A stretch of DNA of 64,000 bases from Loktanella atrilutea (GTDB lineage: Bacteria > Pseudomonadota > Alphaproteobacteria > Rhodobacterales > Rhodobacteraceae). The notes beneath the pieces are model-generated. The model had not been told where the DNA came from. It saw only the letters and a program-made list of their open reading frames with translations, and ran no database searches. Below are positions 1 through 9,589 of this stretch, in pieces (position 1 is the first letter of the stretch; each line of letters starts with the position of its first letter). The translations under genes were made by a program, and so were the position numbers. The stretch spans positions 248,001 to 312,000 of the forward strand of contig NZ_FQUE01000004.1 of assembly GCF_900128995.1 (NCBI RefSeq), written 5' to 3'.

Positions 1-1
1 C

Positions 2-520
2 GCCGACGAATACGACGGCGCACTGAACCTGATCAAGGGCGGCGGCGGTGCGCTGCTGCAGGAAAAGATCGTGGCCACCGCCAGCGACCGGATGGTCGTG
101 ATCGCCGACGTGTCCAAGAAGGTCGAGACGCTGGGCGCCTTCCCGCTGCCGATCGAGGTGATCCCCTTCGGCTGGCAGACCTCGAAGGTGCTGGTCGAGG
201 AGGCGCTGATCGGCCTCGACGTCATGGGATCGAACGCGACGCTGCGGATGAACGGGCAGTCGCCCTTCGTCACGGACGAGGGCAACCACATCCTCGACCT
301 GCACCTGAACCGGATCGGCAACGCCCGGCAACTGGCGCTGGTGCTGAACCAGATCCCCGGCGTGGTGGAAAACGGCCTGTTCATCGACATCTGCGATATC
401 GTGGTCACGGGCTACGCCGACGGCCGGGTCGAGGTCCACGACATCAACAAGGGCGAGACCGACGAGACGCGCTATGACTTCCTCGACGGCGACAACCTCT
501 TCGCCGATCTGGACGACTGA
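2..520 (+). CDS. rpiA: Ribose-5-phosphate isomerase A, 3' part
   Basis: This is the C-terminal part of RpiA, which interconverts ribose 5-phosphate and ribulose 5-phosphate in the non-oxidative pentose phosphate pathway. The frame is open from base 2 with no start codon in the window, so the N-terminus lies upstream. The visible protein opens with ADEYDGALNLIKGGGGALLQ, the conserved RpiA active-site segment (normally preceded by DG). It is followed by the conserved EKIVATASDRMVVIADVSKK block. About 172 residues are present of a usual 220-265. The stop is a TGA at 518-520, and the Mur/Fur-like box of mntH begins about 50 bases later. Confidence 0.95.
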   Translation, partial: ADEYDGALNLIKGGGGALLQEKIVATASDRMVVIADVSKKVETLGAFPLPIEVIPFGWQTSKVLVEEALIGLDVMGSNATLRMNGQSPFVTDEGNHILDLHLNRIGNARQLALVLNQIPGVVENGLFIDICDIVVTGYADGRVEVHDINKGETDETRYDFLDGDNLFADLDD

Positions 521-571
521 CGGCCGAACCACCCGGACACTGGACGCGGGCACCGGCGCGGCGCATATGGT

Positions 572-590
572 GCTGCGAACCATTCTCATT
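572..590 (+). promoter_or_regulatory. Fur/Mur-like box upstream of mntH
   Basis: The 19 bases GCTGCGAACCATTCTCATT match 15 of 19 positions of the classical Fur-box core AATGAGAATCATTCTCATT. The right half-site ATTCTCATT is intact. The site ends 18 bases before the mntH start codon, where bound repressor would block transcription or initiation. In alphaproteobacteria the Fur-family protein Mur controls mntH in response to manganese, so Mur is the more likely ligand here (inference). Confidence 0.55.
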
Positions 591-608
591 CCAAGGTCCG
601 GTCCCGCC

Positions 609-1910
609 ATGTCCACGCCCAGCACCTCCCTCACGGACCGCACCTCGCAGCGCATGGCCGATGTGCTGGCGGGGCGGCTGAAGGGGCCGCGGTCGTGGCT
701 TGTGTTCGCGGGGCCCGCGGTCATCGCCTCGGTCGCCTACATGGACCCCGGCAATTACGCGACCAACATCCAGGCGGGGGCGGGCTACGGCTATGCGCTG
801 CTGTGGGTCGTGGTCACGGCCAACCTCGTCGCCATGCTGTTCCAGGCACTGTCGGCGCGGCTGGGCATCGTCTCGGGCAAGAATCTGGCAGAGCATTGCC
901 GCGACGGATTCTCGCGCCCCACCGTGCTGTTCATGTGGATCGTGTCGGAAATCGCGGCCATGGCCACCGATCTGGCAGAGTTTCTGGGCGGCGCCATCGG
1001 CCTTGCGCTGCTGTTCAACCTGCCGCTGATGGTCGGCATGGGGATCACGGCCATCGTGACCTATGGCCTGCTGCTGGTGGAAAACCGCGGCTTTCGTCCG
1101 ATGGAACTGCTGGTCGGCACCCTCGTCGGCGTGATCGGTCTGTGCTATCTGGCCGAGCTGCTGATCGCCCCCATCGCCTGGGGCGAGGCGGCGCGCGGTG
1201 CCGTGCTGCCGCAGATGCCCGACATGGCGGCCCTGACGATTGCCGTCGGCATCATCGGGGCCACGGTCATGCCCCATGCGATCTACCTCCACTCCGGCCT
1301 GACACAGCACCGGGTCAAGATCCACAACGACGTGGAACGCGCCAAGGTGCTGCGGTTTTCGAACATCGAGGTCGTGGTCGCGCTGGCGGTGGCGGGCATG
1401 ATCAACATCGCGATGGTGATGATGGCGGCGTCCGCCTTTCATGCGGGCAACCCCGAGGTGGCCGAGATCGAGACCGCCTACCACACCCTGACGCCGTTGC
1501 TGGGCAGCTTTGCCGCCGCGGCTTTCCTGATCAGCCTGATCGCTTCCGGCGTCTCGTCGTCGGTCGTCGGCACTATGGCGGGACAGATGATCATGCAGGG
1601 CTTCATCCGGCTGAACATCCCGTTGCTGGTGCGGCGCATCGTCACCATGGCCCCCGCCTTCATCGTGGTGGCGATGGGGGTCAACGTGACAGAGGCGCTG
1701 GTCGCCAGCCAGGTCGTGCTGTCCATCGCCCTGCCAATCCCGATGATCGCGCTCATCATCTTCACCGGGCGCCGCAGCGTCATGGGCGACTTCGCCACCG
1801 GTCCGCTGCTGCGCGGACTGGCGATCGCCGCCGCGGCCCTCGTGCTGTCGCTGAACGCCGTCCTGCTGGCCGATGTCGCGGGGCTGCCGATTCCGTTCAT
1901 GACGAACTGA
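609..1910 (+). CDS. mntH: Nramp-family divalent metal transporter (MntH)
   Basis: A 433-residue proton-coupled Mn(II)/Fe(II) importer of the Nramp family in the inner membrane. The metal-site motif of TM1 is present as DPGN at residues 46-49 and the TM6 motif as MPH at 221-223. The hydrophobicity fits about 11 membrane segments, and the length is normal. The ATG at 609 was chosen because the protein starts 37 residues before DPGN as usual; the frame is open further upstream, but that extension lacks transporter character. It lies between rpiA and gor as a single gene with its own Fur/Mur-like box, which suggests control by manganese or iron. Confidence 0.93.
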   Translation: MSTPSTSLTDRTSQRMADVLAGRLKGPRSWLVFAGPAVIASVAYMDPGNYATNIQAGAGYGYALLWVVVTANLVAMLFQALSARLGIVSGKNLAEHCRDGFSRPTVLFMWIVSEIAAMATDLAEFLGGAIGLALLFNLPLMVGMGITAIVTYGLLLVENRGFRPMELLVGTLVGVIGLCYLAELLIAPIAWGEAARGAVLPQMPDMAALTIAVGIIGATVMPHAIYLHSGLTQHRVKIHNDVERAKVLRFSNIEVVVALAVAGMINIAMVMMAASAFHAGNPEVAEIETAYHTLTPLLGSFAAAAFLISLIASGVSSSVVGTMAGQMIMQGFIRLNIPLLVRRIVTMAPAFIVVAMGVNVTEALVASQVVLSIALPIPMIALIIFTGRRSVMGDFATGPLLRGLAIAAAALVLSLNAVLLADVAGLPIPFMTN

Positions 1911-2001
1911 TCCGGCCTGACACTTTCGCGCACGGGGGCGTTGGCCTTTCCCGCGCGTTGCGTCTAGGCTGACCGCGGAATTTACATCACGGGGCCTTTC
2001 C

Positions 2002-3492
2002 ATGTCATTCGACTACGACCTTTTCGTCATCGGCGGCGGCTCCGGCGGGGTGCGTGCCGCGCGCATGGCCGCCGAGACCGGCGCAAAGGTCGGCATCGCC
2101 GAGGAATCGCGGATGGGCGGCACCTGCGTCATCCGCGGCTGCGTCCCCAAGAAGCTGATGGTCTATGCCTCCGGCTACGCCGAGCGGGTGGAAGAGGCGC
2201 AGGGCTACGGCTGGAACGCGACGCTGGGCGACTTCGACTGGACCCGCTTCCGGGGCAAGCTGCACGATGAACTCGACCGGCTGGAAGGCGTCTATCGCAA
2301 CCTGCTGAAGGGCTCGTCGGTCGATATCCACGACTGCCGCGCCGTCCTGACGGACCCGCACACGATCGATCTCGGCGAGGGGAAGACGGTCACCGCCAAG
2401 CACATCCTGATCGCCACCGGCGGCCACCCGACCCGCCCCGAGATGGAGAACTGCGATCTGGGCATCGTGTCCAACGACATGTTCCTGCTGGAGAAACTGC
2501 CCAGGACGCTGTTGATCATCGGCGGCGGCTACATCGCCTGCGAATTCGCCTGCATCATGGCGGGGCTGGGCGTGAATGTGACGATGTATCATCGCGGCGC
2601 GCAGATCCTGAAGGGCTTCGACGACGAGGCGCGGGGCCTGCTGGCGGAATCCATGCGCCACCGCGGCATCGACCTGCACACCGGGACCACGATCACCGAA
2701 CTCTGCCCCGCGGATGCCGCGCCGCGTGGCCCGACGCCGACCGGTTCCGACGCCGCCGCCGGTGCCACCACGACGATGCGCGCGCCAGCGAGCGAGGAGA
2801 ACGCGCTGGCCGGCAATCCCAAGAGCTTCACCGACGGCCGTGCCGCGGGGCCGGTCTGGACCCGGGCGACGAACGGCGACGAAAAGGTCTTCGACCACGT
2901 CCTCTTCGCCACGGGCCGCGCACCGAACACCGGCAACCTCGGGCTGGACAAGGCAGGCGTCACCCTCGGCCGCAAGGGCGAGGTCGTCGTCGACGAATTC
3001 AGCCAGACCAACGTGCCCTCGATCTACGCCATCGGCGACGTGACCGACCGGGTGCAGCTGACGCCCGTCGCGATCCGCGAGGGCATGGCCTTCGTCGAGA
3101 CGGTGTTCAAAGGCAACCCGACGCCTGTGGACCACGAACTGATCGCCTCTGCCGTCTTCACCCAGCCGGAACTCGGCACCGTGGGCGAGACGGAGGACGA
3201 GGTCATCGCGCGGGGCGAGCCGGTCGAGATCTATTCCACCGCCTTCCGCCCGATGCAGACCGCCTTCCTTGATGCGCCGCAGCGCGTGCTGATGAAGCTG
3301 GTCGTCAGCTGCGAGACGCGCAGGGTTCTGGGGTGTCACATCGTCGCGGACCACGCGGGAGAGATGATCCAGCTGGCAGCCATCGCGATCAAGATGGGGG
3401 CCACGAAAGAGGATTTCGATCGCACCTGCGCCGTGCATCCGACCATGGCCGAAGAGCTTGTGACGATGCGCAAGCCGGCGCGTACAACTTGA
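2002..3492 (+). CDS. gor: Glutathione-disulfide reductase with an unusual insert
   Basis: FAD- and NAD(P)H-dependent flavoprotein of 496 residues that reduces glutathione disulfide in the cytoplasm. It shows the FAD-binding GGGSGG at residues 11-16, the redox disulfide GGTCVIRGCVPKK with Cys42 and Cys47, a second nucleotide-binding GGGYIACEFA, the FAD motif YAIGDVTD, and the C-terminal HPTMAEE carrying the catalytic His-Glu pair. The usual length is about 450. The excess is an Ala/Pro/Thr-rich stretch at roughly residues 236-286, inside the NAD(P)H-binding domain between ITELCP and TRATNGDEKVFD. The frame is kept, so the enzyme is probably active. It lies upstream of hflKC. Confidence 0.93.
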   Translation: MSFDYDLFVIGGGSGGVRAARMAAETGAKVGIAEESRMGGTCVIRGCVPKKLMVYASGYAERVEEAQGYGWNATLGDFDWTRFRGKLHDELDRLEGVYRNLLKGSSVDIHDCRAVLTDPHTIDLGEGKTVTAKHILIATGGHPTRPEMENCDLGIVSNDMFLLEKLPRTLLIIGGGYIACEFACIMAGLGVNVTMYHRGAQILKGFDDEARGLLAESMRHRGIDLHTGTTITELCPADAAPRGPTPTGSDAAAGATTTMRAPASEENALAGNPKSFTDGRAAGPVWTRATNGDEKVFDHVLFATGRAPNTGNLGLDKAGVTLGRKGEVVVDEFSQTNVPSIYAIGDVTDRVQLTPVAIREGMAFVETVFKGNPTPVDHELIASAVFTQPELGTVGETEDEVIARGEPVEIYSTAFRPMQTAFLDAPQRVLMKLVVSCETRRVLGCHIVADHAGEMIQLAAIAIKMGATKEDFDRTCAVHPTMAEELVTMRKPARTT

Positions 3493-3568
3493 ATTTCCGG
3501 GCCGGTGGCCCGATCTGCAGATGAACGGGTCCGAACAGGATCGTAACACCAGGGAAGACTGACACACG

Positions 3569-4750
3569 ATGGCAGGCAACAACGGGGGCCCCTGGGGGGG
3601 CGGCGGCGACGACAACCGGGGCGGCAACGGCGGCAAGACACCGCCACCACGGCCACCCCGCCGACCGGGCGAGGGGCCTCAGATTCCCGAAATCGACGAG
3701 TTGATGAACCGTGGCCGGGAACAGCTGCGCGTGCTGATGGGCGGACGGGGCGGTGGCACCGGGTCCGGCGGCACCGGCGGCGGCGGACCCCGCCTGACGC
3801 GCGGCACCATCGGCCTTGGCGTGCTGGCCGTCGTCGTGGCCTGGGTCGTGGCTTCTGTCTACACCGTCAAGCCCGAGGAACAGTCGGTCGAGCTGCTGCT
3901 GGGCGACTACATGTCCACCAACGGCCCCGGCCTGAACTTCGCGCCCTGGCCCGTCGTCACGCGAGAGGTGATTCCCGTCACCTCCGAACGGTCGATCGAC
4001 ATCGGCACCAGCCGGTCCGGCATGGACGCGGGCCTGATGCTGACCGGGGACGAGAACATCGTCGACATCGACTTTCAGGTGGTCTGGAACATCACCGATC
4101 CGCAGAAATACCTGTTCAACCTCGCCGATCCGGAACAGACGATCGAGGCGGTCTCTGAATCCGTGATGCGCGAGATCATCGCGCAAAGCCAGCTGGCCCC
4201 GATCCTCAACCGCGACCGCGGCGCGATTGCCGAACGCCTGAAGAGCGAGATCCAGAGCACCCTCGACAGCTACGAATCCGGTGTGAACATCGTGCGCGTG
4301 AACTTCGACAAGGCCGACCCGCCGGAGCCGGTGATCGCGTCCTTCCGCAAGGTGCAGGACGCCGAGCAGGAACGTGACCGCCTGCAGAACGTCGCCGACG
4401 CCTACGCCAACCGGGTCGAGGCCGAGGCCCGCGGTCAGGCCGCGCAGACCATCGAACAGGCCGAAGGCTACCGGGCGCAGGTCGTGAACGAGGCCGCCGG
4501 TGAGGCGAGCCGCTTCTCTGCCGTGCTGACGGAATACGCCAAGGCGCCGGAGGTCACGCGTAAGCGGCTTTATCTGGAAACCATGGAGAAGGTGCTGGGA
4601 GAGACCGACATCATCCTGCTGGACGAGAACGGAAGCGGTCAGGGCGTCGTGCCCTATCTGCCCCTCAACGAACTGGGCGCCAACGCGCCGCGCAACACCC
4701 AAAGCGCCGCGCCCGCCGCCGCCGCGACCACGACCGGAGGGACGAACTGA
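3569..4750 (+). CDS. hflK: HflK, SPFH/band-7 regulator of FtsH protease
   Basis: HflK forms with HflC a membrane complex that surrounds and modulates the FtsH protease. The 393-residue protein starts with a Gly/Pro-rich cytoplasmic tail (about residues 1-75) and has one membrane segment near residues 80-100 (GLGVLAVVVAWVVASVYTV). A band-7 domain follows, starting at KPEEQSVELLLGDY, with a coiled-coil-prone Glu/Ala/Gln-rich region (AEQERDRLQNVADAYANRVE) and a Pro/Ala-rich end. The ATG at 3569 follows the purine stretch AGGGAAG. Its stop overlaps the hflC start by one base (TGATG), which shows translational coupling. Confidence 0.95.
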   Translation: MAGNNGGPWGGGGDDNRGGNGGKTPPPRPPRRPGEGPQIPEIDELMNRGREQLRVLMGGRGGGTGSGGTGGGGPRLTRGTIGLGVLAVVVAWVVASVYTVKPEEQSVELLLGDYMSTNGPGLNFAPWPVVTREVIPVTSERSIDIGTSRSGMDAGLMLTGDENIVDIDFQVVWNITDPQKYLFNLADPEQTIEAVSESVMREIIAQSQLAPILNRDRGAIAERLKSEIQSTLDSYESGVNIVRVNFDKADPPEPVIASFRKVQDAEQERDRLQNVADAYANRVEAEARGQAAQTIEQAEGYRAQVVNEAAGEASRFSAVLTEYAKAPEVTRKRLYLETMEKVLGETDIILLDENGSGQGVVPYLPLNELGANAPRNTQSAAPAAAATTTGGTN

Positions 4751-5868
4751 TGCGGAAATCCATCTATCTGCTGCCGGTCCTGCTGGTCGTCTTCGTCATC
4801 GCCATTTCGTCCGTCTTCATCGTCGATGAACGGGAAAAGGCGCTGGTCCTGCAATTCGGCCAGATCGTGAAGGTAAAGGAGGACCCGGGCCTCGGCTTCA
4901 AGATCCCCTTCATCCAGAACGTCGTCAGCTATGACGACCGGATCCTGTCCCGCGACCTCGACCCGCTGGAAGTCACGCCGTCGGATGACCGTCGTCTGGT
5001 CGTCGACGCATTCGCCCGCTACCGCATCGTCGATGTGCGCCAGTTCCGGCAGGCCGTCGGCGCAGGCGGAGAGGAAGTCGCCGCCCGTCGTCTGGACGGC
5101 ATCCTGCGGGACACGACCCGCAACGTGCTGGGCACCGTGGCATCCAACGACATCCTGTCGACGGACCGTGCCGCACTGATGCTGCGCATCCGCAACAACG
5201 CCATCGCAGAGGCGCGGGGACTGGGGCTCGAAGTCATCGATGTGCGGCTGAAGCGCACCGACCTGCCGCCGGAAAACCTGAACGCCACCTACGAGCGGAT
5301 GATCGCGGAACGTGACCGCGAGGCCGCCGACGAGGTGGCGCGCGGCAACGAGGCGGCGCAACGCACCCGTGCCGCCGCCGACCGGACCGTGGTGGAACTG
5401 ACGTCGGACGCGCAGCGTCAGGCGGACATCACCCGCGGTGAGGCGGACGCAGAGCGCAACGCGATCTTTGCCGATGCCTTCGGTGCGGACCCGGAGTTCT
5501 TTGCCTTCTATCGCTCGATGACCGCCTACGAACGTTTCGCCCAGCAGGGTCGGTCGTCCATGGTGCTGAGCCCGGATTCGGAGTTCTTCAACTACCTTCA
5601 GTCCGATCAGGGCCAGACCGCCAACCAGACCGCCGCCGCCGCACCGGCCGCACCCGCCGAGGGCACCGCGCAGACGCCGGCCACGTCGGAGCCTGAAGCC
5701 TCTGCCGGGGAGGCCACGCCGGCCGCCCCTGCCGCCGAAGCGCAGCCGGCACCTGCATCCGCACCGGCCGCCACATCGCCGGACACAACGCCGGAGACCG
5801 GGGCAGAGACCGAGGCGGCGGCCGATCCGGCCCCCGCCGACGCCGGCGCCGCCGCTCCGGTCAACTGA
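4750..5868 (+). CDS. hflC: HflC, SPFH/band-7 partner of HflK
   Basis: Second subunit of the HflKC complex acting on FtsH. The 372-residue protein has an N-terminal membrane anchor (residues about 4-25, SIYLLPVLLVVFVIAISSVF) followed by the family sequence VDEREKALVLQFGQI and a band-7 domain. The folded domain ends near residue 285 (FFNYLQSDQG). An Ala/Pro/Glu/Thr-rich tail of about 85 residues follows, longer than in enterobacterial HflC and probably disordered. It is co-transcribed with hflK, and a strong terminator follows. Confidence 0.95.
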   Translation: MRKSIYLLPVLLVVFVIAISSVFIVDEREKALVLQFGQIVKVKEDPGLGFKIPFIQNVVSYDDRILSRDLDPLEVTPSDDRRLVVDAFARYRIVDVRQFRQAVGAGGEEVAARRLDGILRDTTRNVLGTVASNDILSTDRAALMLRIRNNAIAEARGLGLEVIDVRLKRTDLPPENLNATYERMIAERDREAADEVARGNEAAQRTRAAADRTVVELTSDAQRQADITRGEADAERNAIFADAFGADPEFFAFYRSMTAYERFAQQGRSSMVLSPDSEFFNYLQSDQGQTANQTAAAAPAAPAEGTAQTPATSEPEASAGEATPAAPAAEAQPAPASAPAATSPDTTPETGAETEAAADPAPADAGAAAPVN

Positions 5869-5893
5869 TCGCGGGCCTGTCGCCCGCAAGACG

Positions 5894-5921
5894 AAGGGCC
5901 GGTCATCTTACCGGCCCTTTT
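5894..5921 (+). terminator. Rho-independent terminator after hflC
   Basis: AAGGGCCGG, an 8-base loop, then CCGGCCCTTTT: a 9-bp GC-rich stem running into a short T-run. It sits 26 bases past the hflC stop. Confidence 0.88.
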
Positions 5922-6068
5922 CACGCCCGGGACGACGATCCGGCGCCGTTCGAGGCAAAAGGTCACGTTCCGTTCAGCGTCCGCATTCAGACTTTGCGAC
6001 GCACGCTTTGCGGCCTAGGTTCAATGCAAAGCACCGCTGTCGCGTCCATCATCCAAGGAGTCCGCCCC

Positions 6069-7643
6069 GTGAGGTCACAGGCCAAAGTCCAACACCGCGC
6101 CGATCCCCGCCCCGTCCTGACCGGTCTGGCGCTGACCACAGCACTCGTCCTTGCGCAGGCCCTGCCGGGGTTCGCGCAGGTCAATCCGGAAACCACGACC
6201 GCGGATACCACGCAGGCGCTGCCGGGTGCCGTCGCGGGCCGTCCGCTGACCTTTGCCGATCTGGCCGCGCAGGTCAGCCCTTCGGTCGTGAACATCACCA
6301 CCTCGACCACCGTCGCCCAACGCGAGGGGCCGCAGGGCATCGTGCCGGACGGATCGCCGTTCGAGGATTTCTTCAACGACCTGCAGAACGGCCCCGGCGG
6401 CCAGCCGCGCCGGTCCAGCGCGCTGGGCTCCGGCTTCGTGATCTCGGCCGACGGCTACATCGTGACGAACAACCACGTCATCGACGGCGCCGACGAGATC
6501 GAGATCGAGTTCTTTCCCGGCGACGGCCAGCCGCCGGAACAGCTGCCGGCGACGCTGATCGGCACCGATACCAATACCGATATCGCCCTGCTGAAGGTCG
6601 AATACGACGACCCGCTGCAGTTCGTGAAGTTCGGTGACAGCAATGCCACCGGCGCCCGCGTCGGCGACTGGGTGTTGGCGATGGGCAACCCGCTGGGGCA
6701 GGGCTTCTCGGTCTCTGCCGGCATCGTGTCGGCGCGCAACCGGGCGCTGTCGGGCACCTACGACGACTACATCCAGACCGACGCCGCAATCAACCGCGGC
6801 AACTCGGGCGGGCCGCTGTTCAACATGGACGGCGAGGTGATCGGCGTGAACACCGCGATCCTGTCGCCCAACGGCGGGTCCATCGGCATCGGCTTCGCCA
6901 TGTCCGCGGCGGTTGTGTCGAACGTCGTCGACCAGTTGCAGGAATTCGGCGAAACCCGCCGCGGCTGGCTGGGCGTCCGCATTCAGGACGTGACCCCCGA
7001 CATGGTCAGCGCCATCGACGGCCTCGACGGTGCGCGCGGCGCGCTGATCACCGACGTGCCCCCCGGCCCGGCAGAGGACGCGGGCCTGCTGTCCGGCGAC
7101 GTGATCCTGTCCTATGACGGGACCGATGTCACCGACACCCGCGAACTGGTGCGCATGGTCGGCAACTCCGCCGTCGGCGCCACGATCCCGATGCGGGTGC
7201 TGCGCGGCGGCAAGGAGACGATGATCGACGTGACCCTCGGCCGCCGCGAGACGGACGAGGCGACGGCCTTCCCCGCCTCCGACACCGCGCCGGAGCCGGA
7301 GGACAATACGCAGGACATGCTGGGCCTCACCGTCTCTCCGGTCACGCCCGATCTGGCAGAGCAGTATGGCCTCGACGATCGCGCGGGCCTTGTCATCACC
7401 GCCGTCGATCCGGACTCGGACGCGGGCGCCAAGGGGCTGGCCGAAGGCGACCTGATCACCGACGCGGGGCAGGAGCCCGTGACCACGCCGGAAGAGCTTC
7501 AGGCCCGCATCGACAACGCGACCGAAGCGGGGCAGACATCTCTGCTGTTGCTGGTCCGTCGCGACGGCAACCCGCGGTTCCTTGCACTGGCGCTGGACGA
7601 TACGGGCCCGGCAGAGCCGGACGACGGCACCGATCAGAACTGA
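6069..7643 (+). CDS. Do-family serine protease (DegP/HtrA type)
   Basis: Periplasmic ATP-independent protease and chaperone for misfolded envelope proteins; 524 residues. A signal peptide (VLTGLALTTALVLAQALPGFAQ) is followed by a trypsin-like domain with catalytic His136 (NNHVID), Asp171 (TDIALLKV) and Ser246 (RGNSGGPL), then two PDZ domains (around RRGWLGVRIQDV and DMLGLTVSPVTP). The GTG at 6069 is preferred because AAGGAG lies 8 bases before it and it puts the signal peptide at the N-terminus. An in-frame TTG at 5994 has no such support. The position right after hflKC is common in Rhodobacteraceae. Whether it is the DegP, DegQ or MucD orthologue cannot be told. Confidence 0.95.
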   Translation: MRSQAKVQHRADPRPVLTGLALTTALVLAQALPGFAQVNPETTTADTTQALPGAVAGRPLTFADLAAQVSPSVVNITTSTTVAQREGPQGIVPDGSPFEDFFNDLQNGPGGQPRRSSALGSGFVISADGYIVTNNHVIDGADEIEIEFFPGDGQPPEQLPATLIGTDTNTDIALLKVEYDDPLQFVKFGDSNATGARVGDWVLAMGNPLGQGFSVSAGIVSARNRALSGTYDDYIQTDAAINRGNSGGPLFNMDGEVIGVNTAILSPNGGSIGIGFAMSAAVVSNVVDQLQEFGETRRGWLGVRIQDVTPDMVSAIDGLDGARGALITDVPPGPAEDAGLLSGDVILSYDGTDVTDTRELVRMVGNSAVGATIPMRVLRGGKETMIDVTLGRRETDEATAFPASDTAPEPEDNTQDMLGLTVSPVTPDLAEQYGLDDRAGLVITAVDPDSDAGAKGLAEGDLITDAGQEPVTTPEELQARIDNATEAGQTSLLLLVRRDGNPRFLALALDDTGPAEPDDGTDQN

Positions 7644-7670
7644 TTCCGTCAGGCGCGACGCCGAACTTAA

Positions 7671-7699
7671 CGACGCCCTCCCCGCATGGGAGGGCGTCG
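7671..7699. terminator. Hairpin between convergent protease and lipoprotein genes
   Basis: CGACGCCCTCCC, a 5-base loop, then GGGAGGGCGTCG: a perfect 12-bp stem. It lies 27 bases past the protease stop and 5 bases past the stop of the opposing gene, so it can serve both directions. There is no clear T-run. Confidence 0.65.
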
Positions 7700-7704
7700 T
7701 CGTG

Positions 7705-8214
7705 TCAGCTGCGCGGCACCGCGACGATGCCCAGCGACCGGGCCGCATCCACCCCCAGCAGCGGGCTGTCGATGCCATCCGGGCGCTGGAACATCTGCAC
7801 CGCAAGGCTCGTCGCGTCGTCGTACTGCCCGGTGATCGGCCCGTCGTAGGCCCGGCGGATCAGCAGCGCCCGTTGCAGGCTGGATACGAAGGGCACCGTA
7901 TAGACCGGCGGGCAGACCGTCTCGAACCGCTGGCCGGGGCCGGTGGACACGGTTCTGGGCCGCGATACGGTGCGATAGACGGGCGGGCTGGCGACGCTGC
8001 CGTCGGCGGCACGCACCTCCGGGACGACCTCGATCAGTTCGTCGACGATTTCGGTCCGGGTCGGGCCGGCGGTCGTGGCAAAGCAGCGGCCCGTGACATC
8101 GGTCTCGATCTCGCCCAGCGACACGACGATCTCTGCCGGGGCCACCGCGTCCCGCGGCGGCGCGCCCGTGCAGGCGACGAGGGCCAGTGGCAGGACATGG
8201 ATCAGGTGGCGCAT
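7705..8214 (-). CDS. Putative lipoprotein with a peptidoglycan-binding-like C-terminus
   Basis: A 169-residue protein beginning MRHLIHVLPLALVACTG, a lipoprotein signal with lipobox LVAC. GGAG lies at good spacing before this ATG, whereas the frame upstream of it looks non-coding. The C-terminal 60 residues (SLQRALLIRRAYDGPITGQY, then DDATSLAVQMFQR) resemble a PG_binding_1 repeat, so I infer attachment of an envelope lipoprotein to the cell wall. The central part (about residues 25-100) is not recognised. It stands alone between convergent and divergent neighbours. Confidence 0.75.
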   Translation of the reverse strand: MRHLIHVLPLALVACTGAPPRDAVAPAEIVVSLGEIETDVTGRCFATTAGPTRTEIVDELIEVVPEVRAADGSVASPPVYRTVSRPRTVSTGPGQRFETVCPPVYTVPFVSSLQRALLIRRAYDGPITGQYDDATSLAVQMFQRPDGIDSPLLGVDAARSLGIVAVPRS

Positions 8215-8240
8215 CGGAACTCCTTCGGTGCAAGGCTTAG

Positions 8241-8689
<449 letters not shown>

Positions 8690-8690
<1 letters not shown>

Positions 8691-9457
8691 TGCGCACCGG
8701 GGTCGCCGCGGGTCTGCTGGCCTGCCTGGCGGCCCCCGTTGCGGCCTGCGACACGCCACGGCCCTTCGACTTTCCCGCCAGTCTGGTGCGCGGCGGGGCC
8801 GATCTGGCGGCCGCATGGTTCGCCGGTGCGACGACGATCTACGATCACGGCATCCTCGGCGATGCGGTCGAGGCGGCGATGCTGACCGTGCAGGTGCAGG
8901 GCAGGGATTGCCCGGTCGTCACAGTCGCCGCCGGTGCCGGTCACGTCTTCGAGGATACCGCGCCGCGCCTTGCCGATCTGGACGGCGACGGCCGCGACGA
9001 GGTCATCGTCGTGCGCAGCAGCCTGACGGAAGGGGCGCAACTGGCGCTTTACGGTCTGCGCGACGATGCGCTGACCCTGCTGGCTGCCACGCCCTACATC
9101 GGCCGGACACACCGTTGGCTGGCGCCCGTGGGGGCCGGCGACCTTGACGGCGACGGCCGGATCGAGGTCGCCTACATCGACCGCCCGCACCTTGACCGCG
9201 TCCTGCGGATCTGGCGGTTCGACGGTGCCAGTCTGACCGAGGCCTACCGCGTCCCCGGCCTGACCAACCACCGGATCGGCGACAGGACCATCACCGGCGG
9301 CATCCGCACCTGCGACGGCAGGACCGAGGCGGTGACCGCCGATGCCGGATGGTCCCGCGTCGTGGCGATGCGGATCGCGGGCGACCGCGCCGTCATGCGC
9401 GATCTGGGGCCGATGGGGCCGGACGCCCTGTCGGCCGCGTTGCGCTGCGGGGGATAG
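8690..9457 (+). CDS. Exported FG-GAP/VCBS-like repeat protein
   Basis: A 255-residue protein of unknown function. The start overlaps the ferredoxin stop. The N-terminus MRTGVAAGLLACLAAPVAAC is a signal peptide, and VAAC could be a lipobox. Two calcium-binding-type loops are visible, LADLDGDGRDEV and GDLDGDGRIEV, spaced as in FG-GAP/VCBS beta-propeller repeats. This suggests a small periplasmic propeller fragment. The coupling to ferredoxin is conserved-looking in arrangement, but I can give no functional link. Confidence 0.75.
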
Positions 9458-9589
9458 GGCACTTTCTGCCTCGACCGCCTGCGGCCCTGCCGCAGAACCG
9501 GATGTGGATGCAGACGGAAACCGGGCGATCCGGCGCCGCCGCGGCCAGAAGCCCGCGCTGATGCGGCGCGCCGGGTCGCCTCCGCGCCC

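Noticed and set aside
3498-3512. Hairpin CGGGCC-GGT-GGCCCG after gor as terminator
   Set aside because: The stem is only 6 bp with a 3-base loop and no T-run, and it lies in the likely promoter region of hflK.
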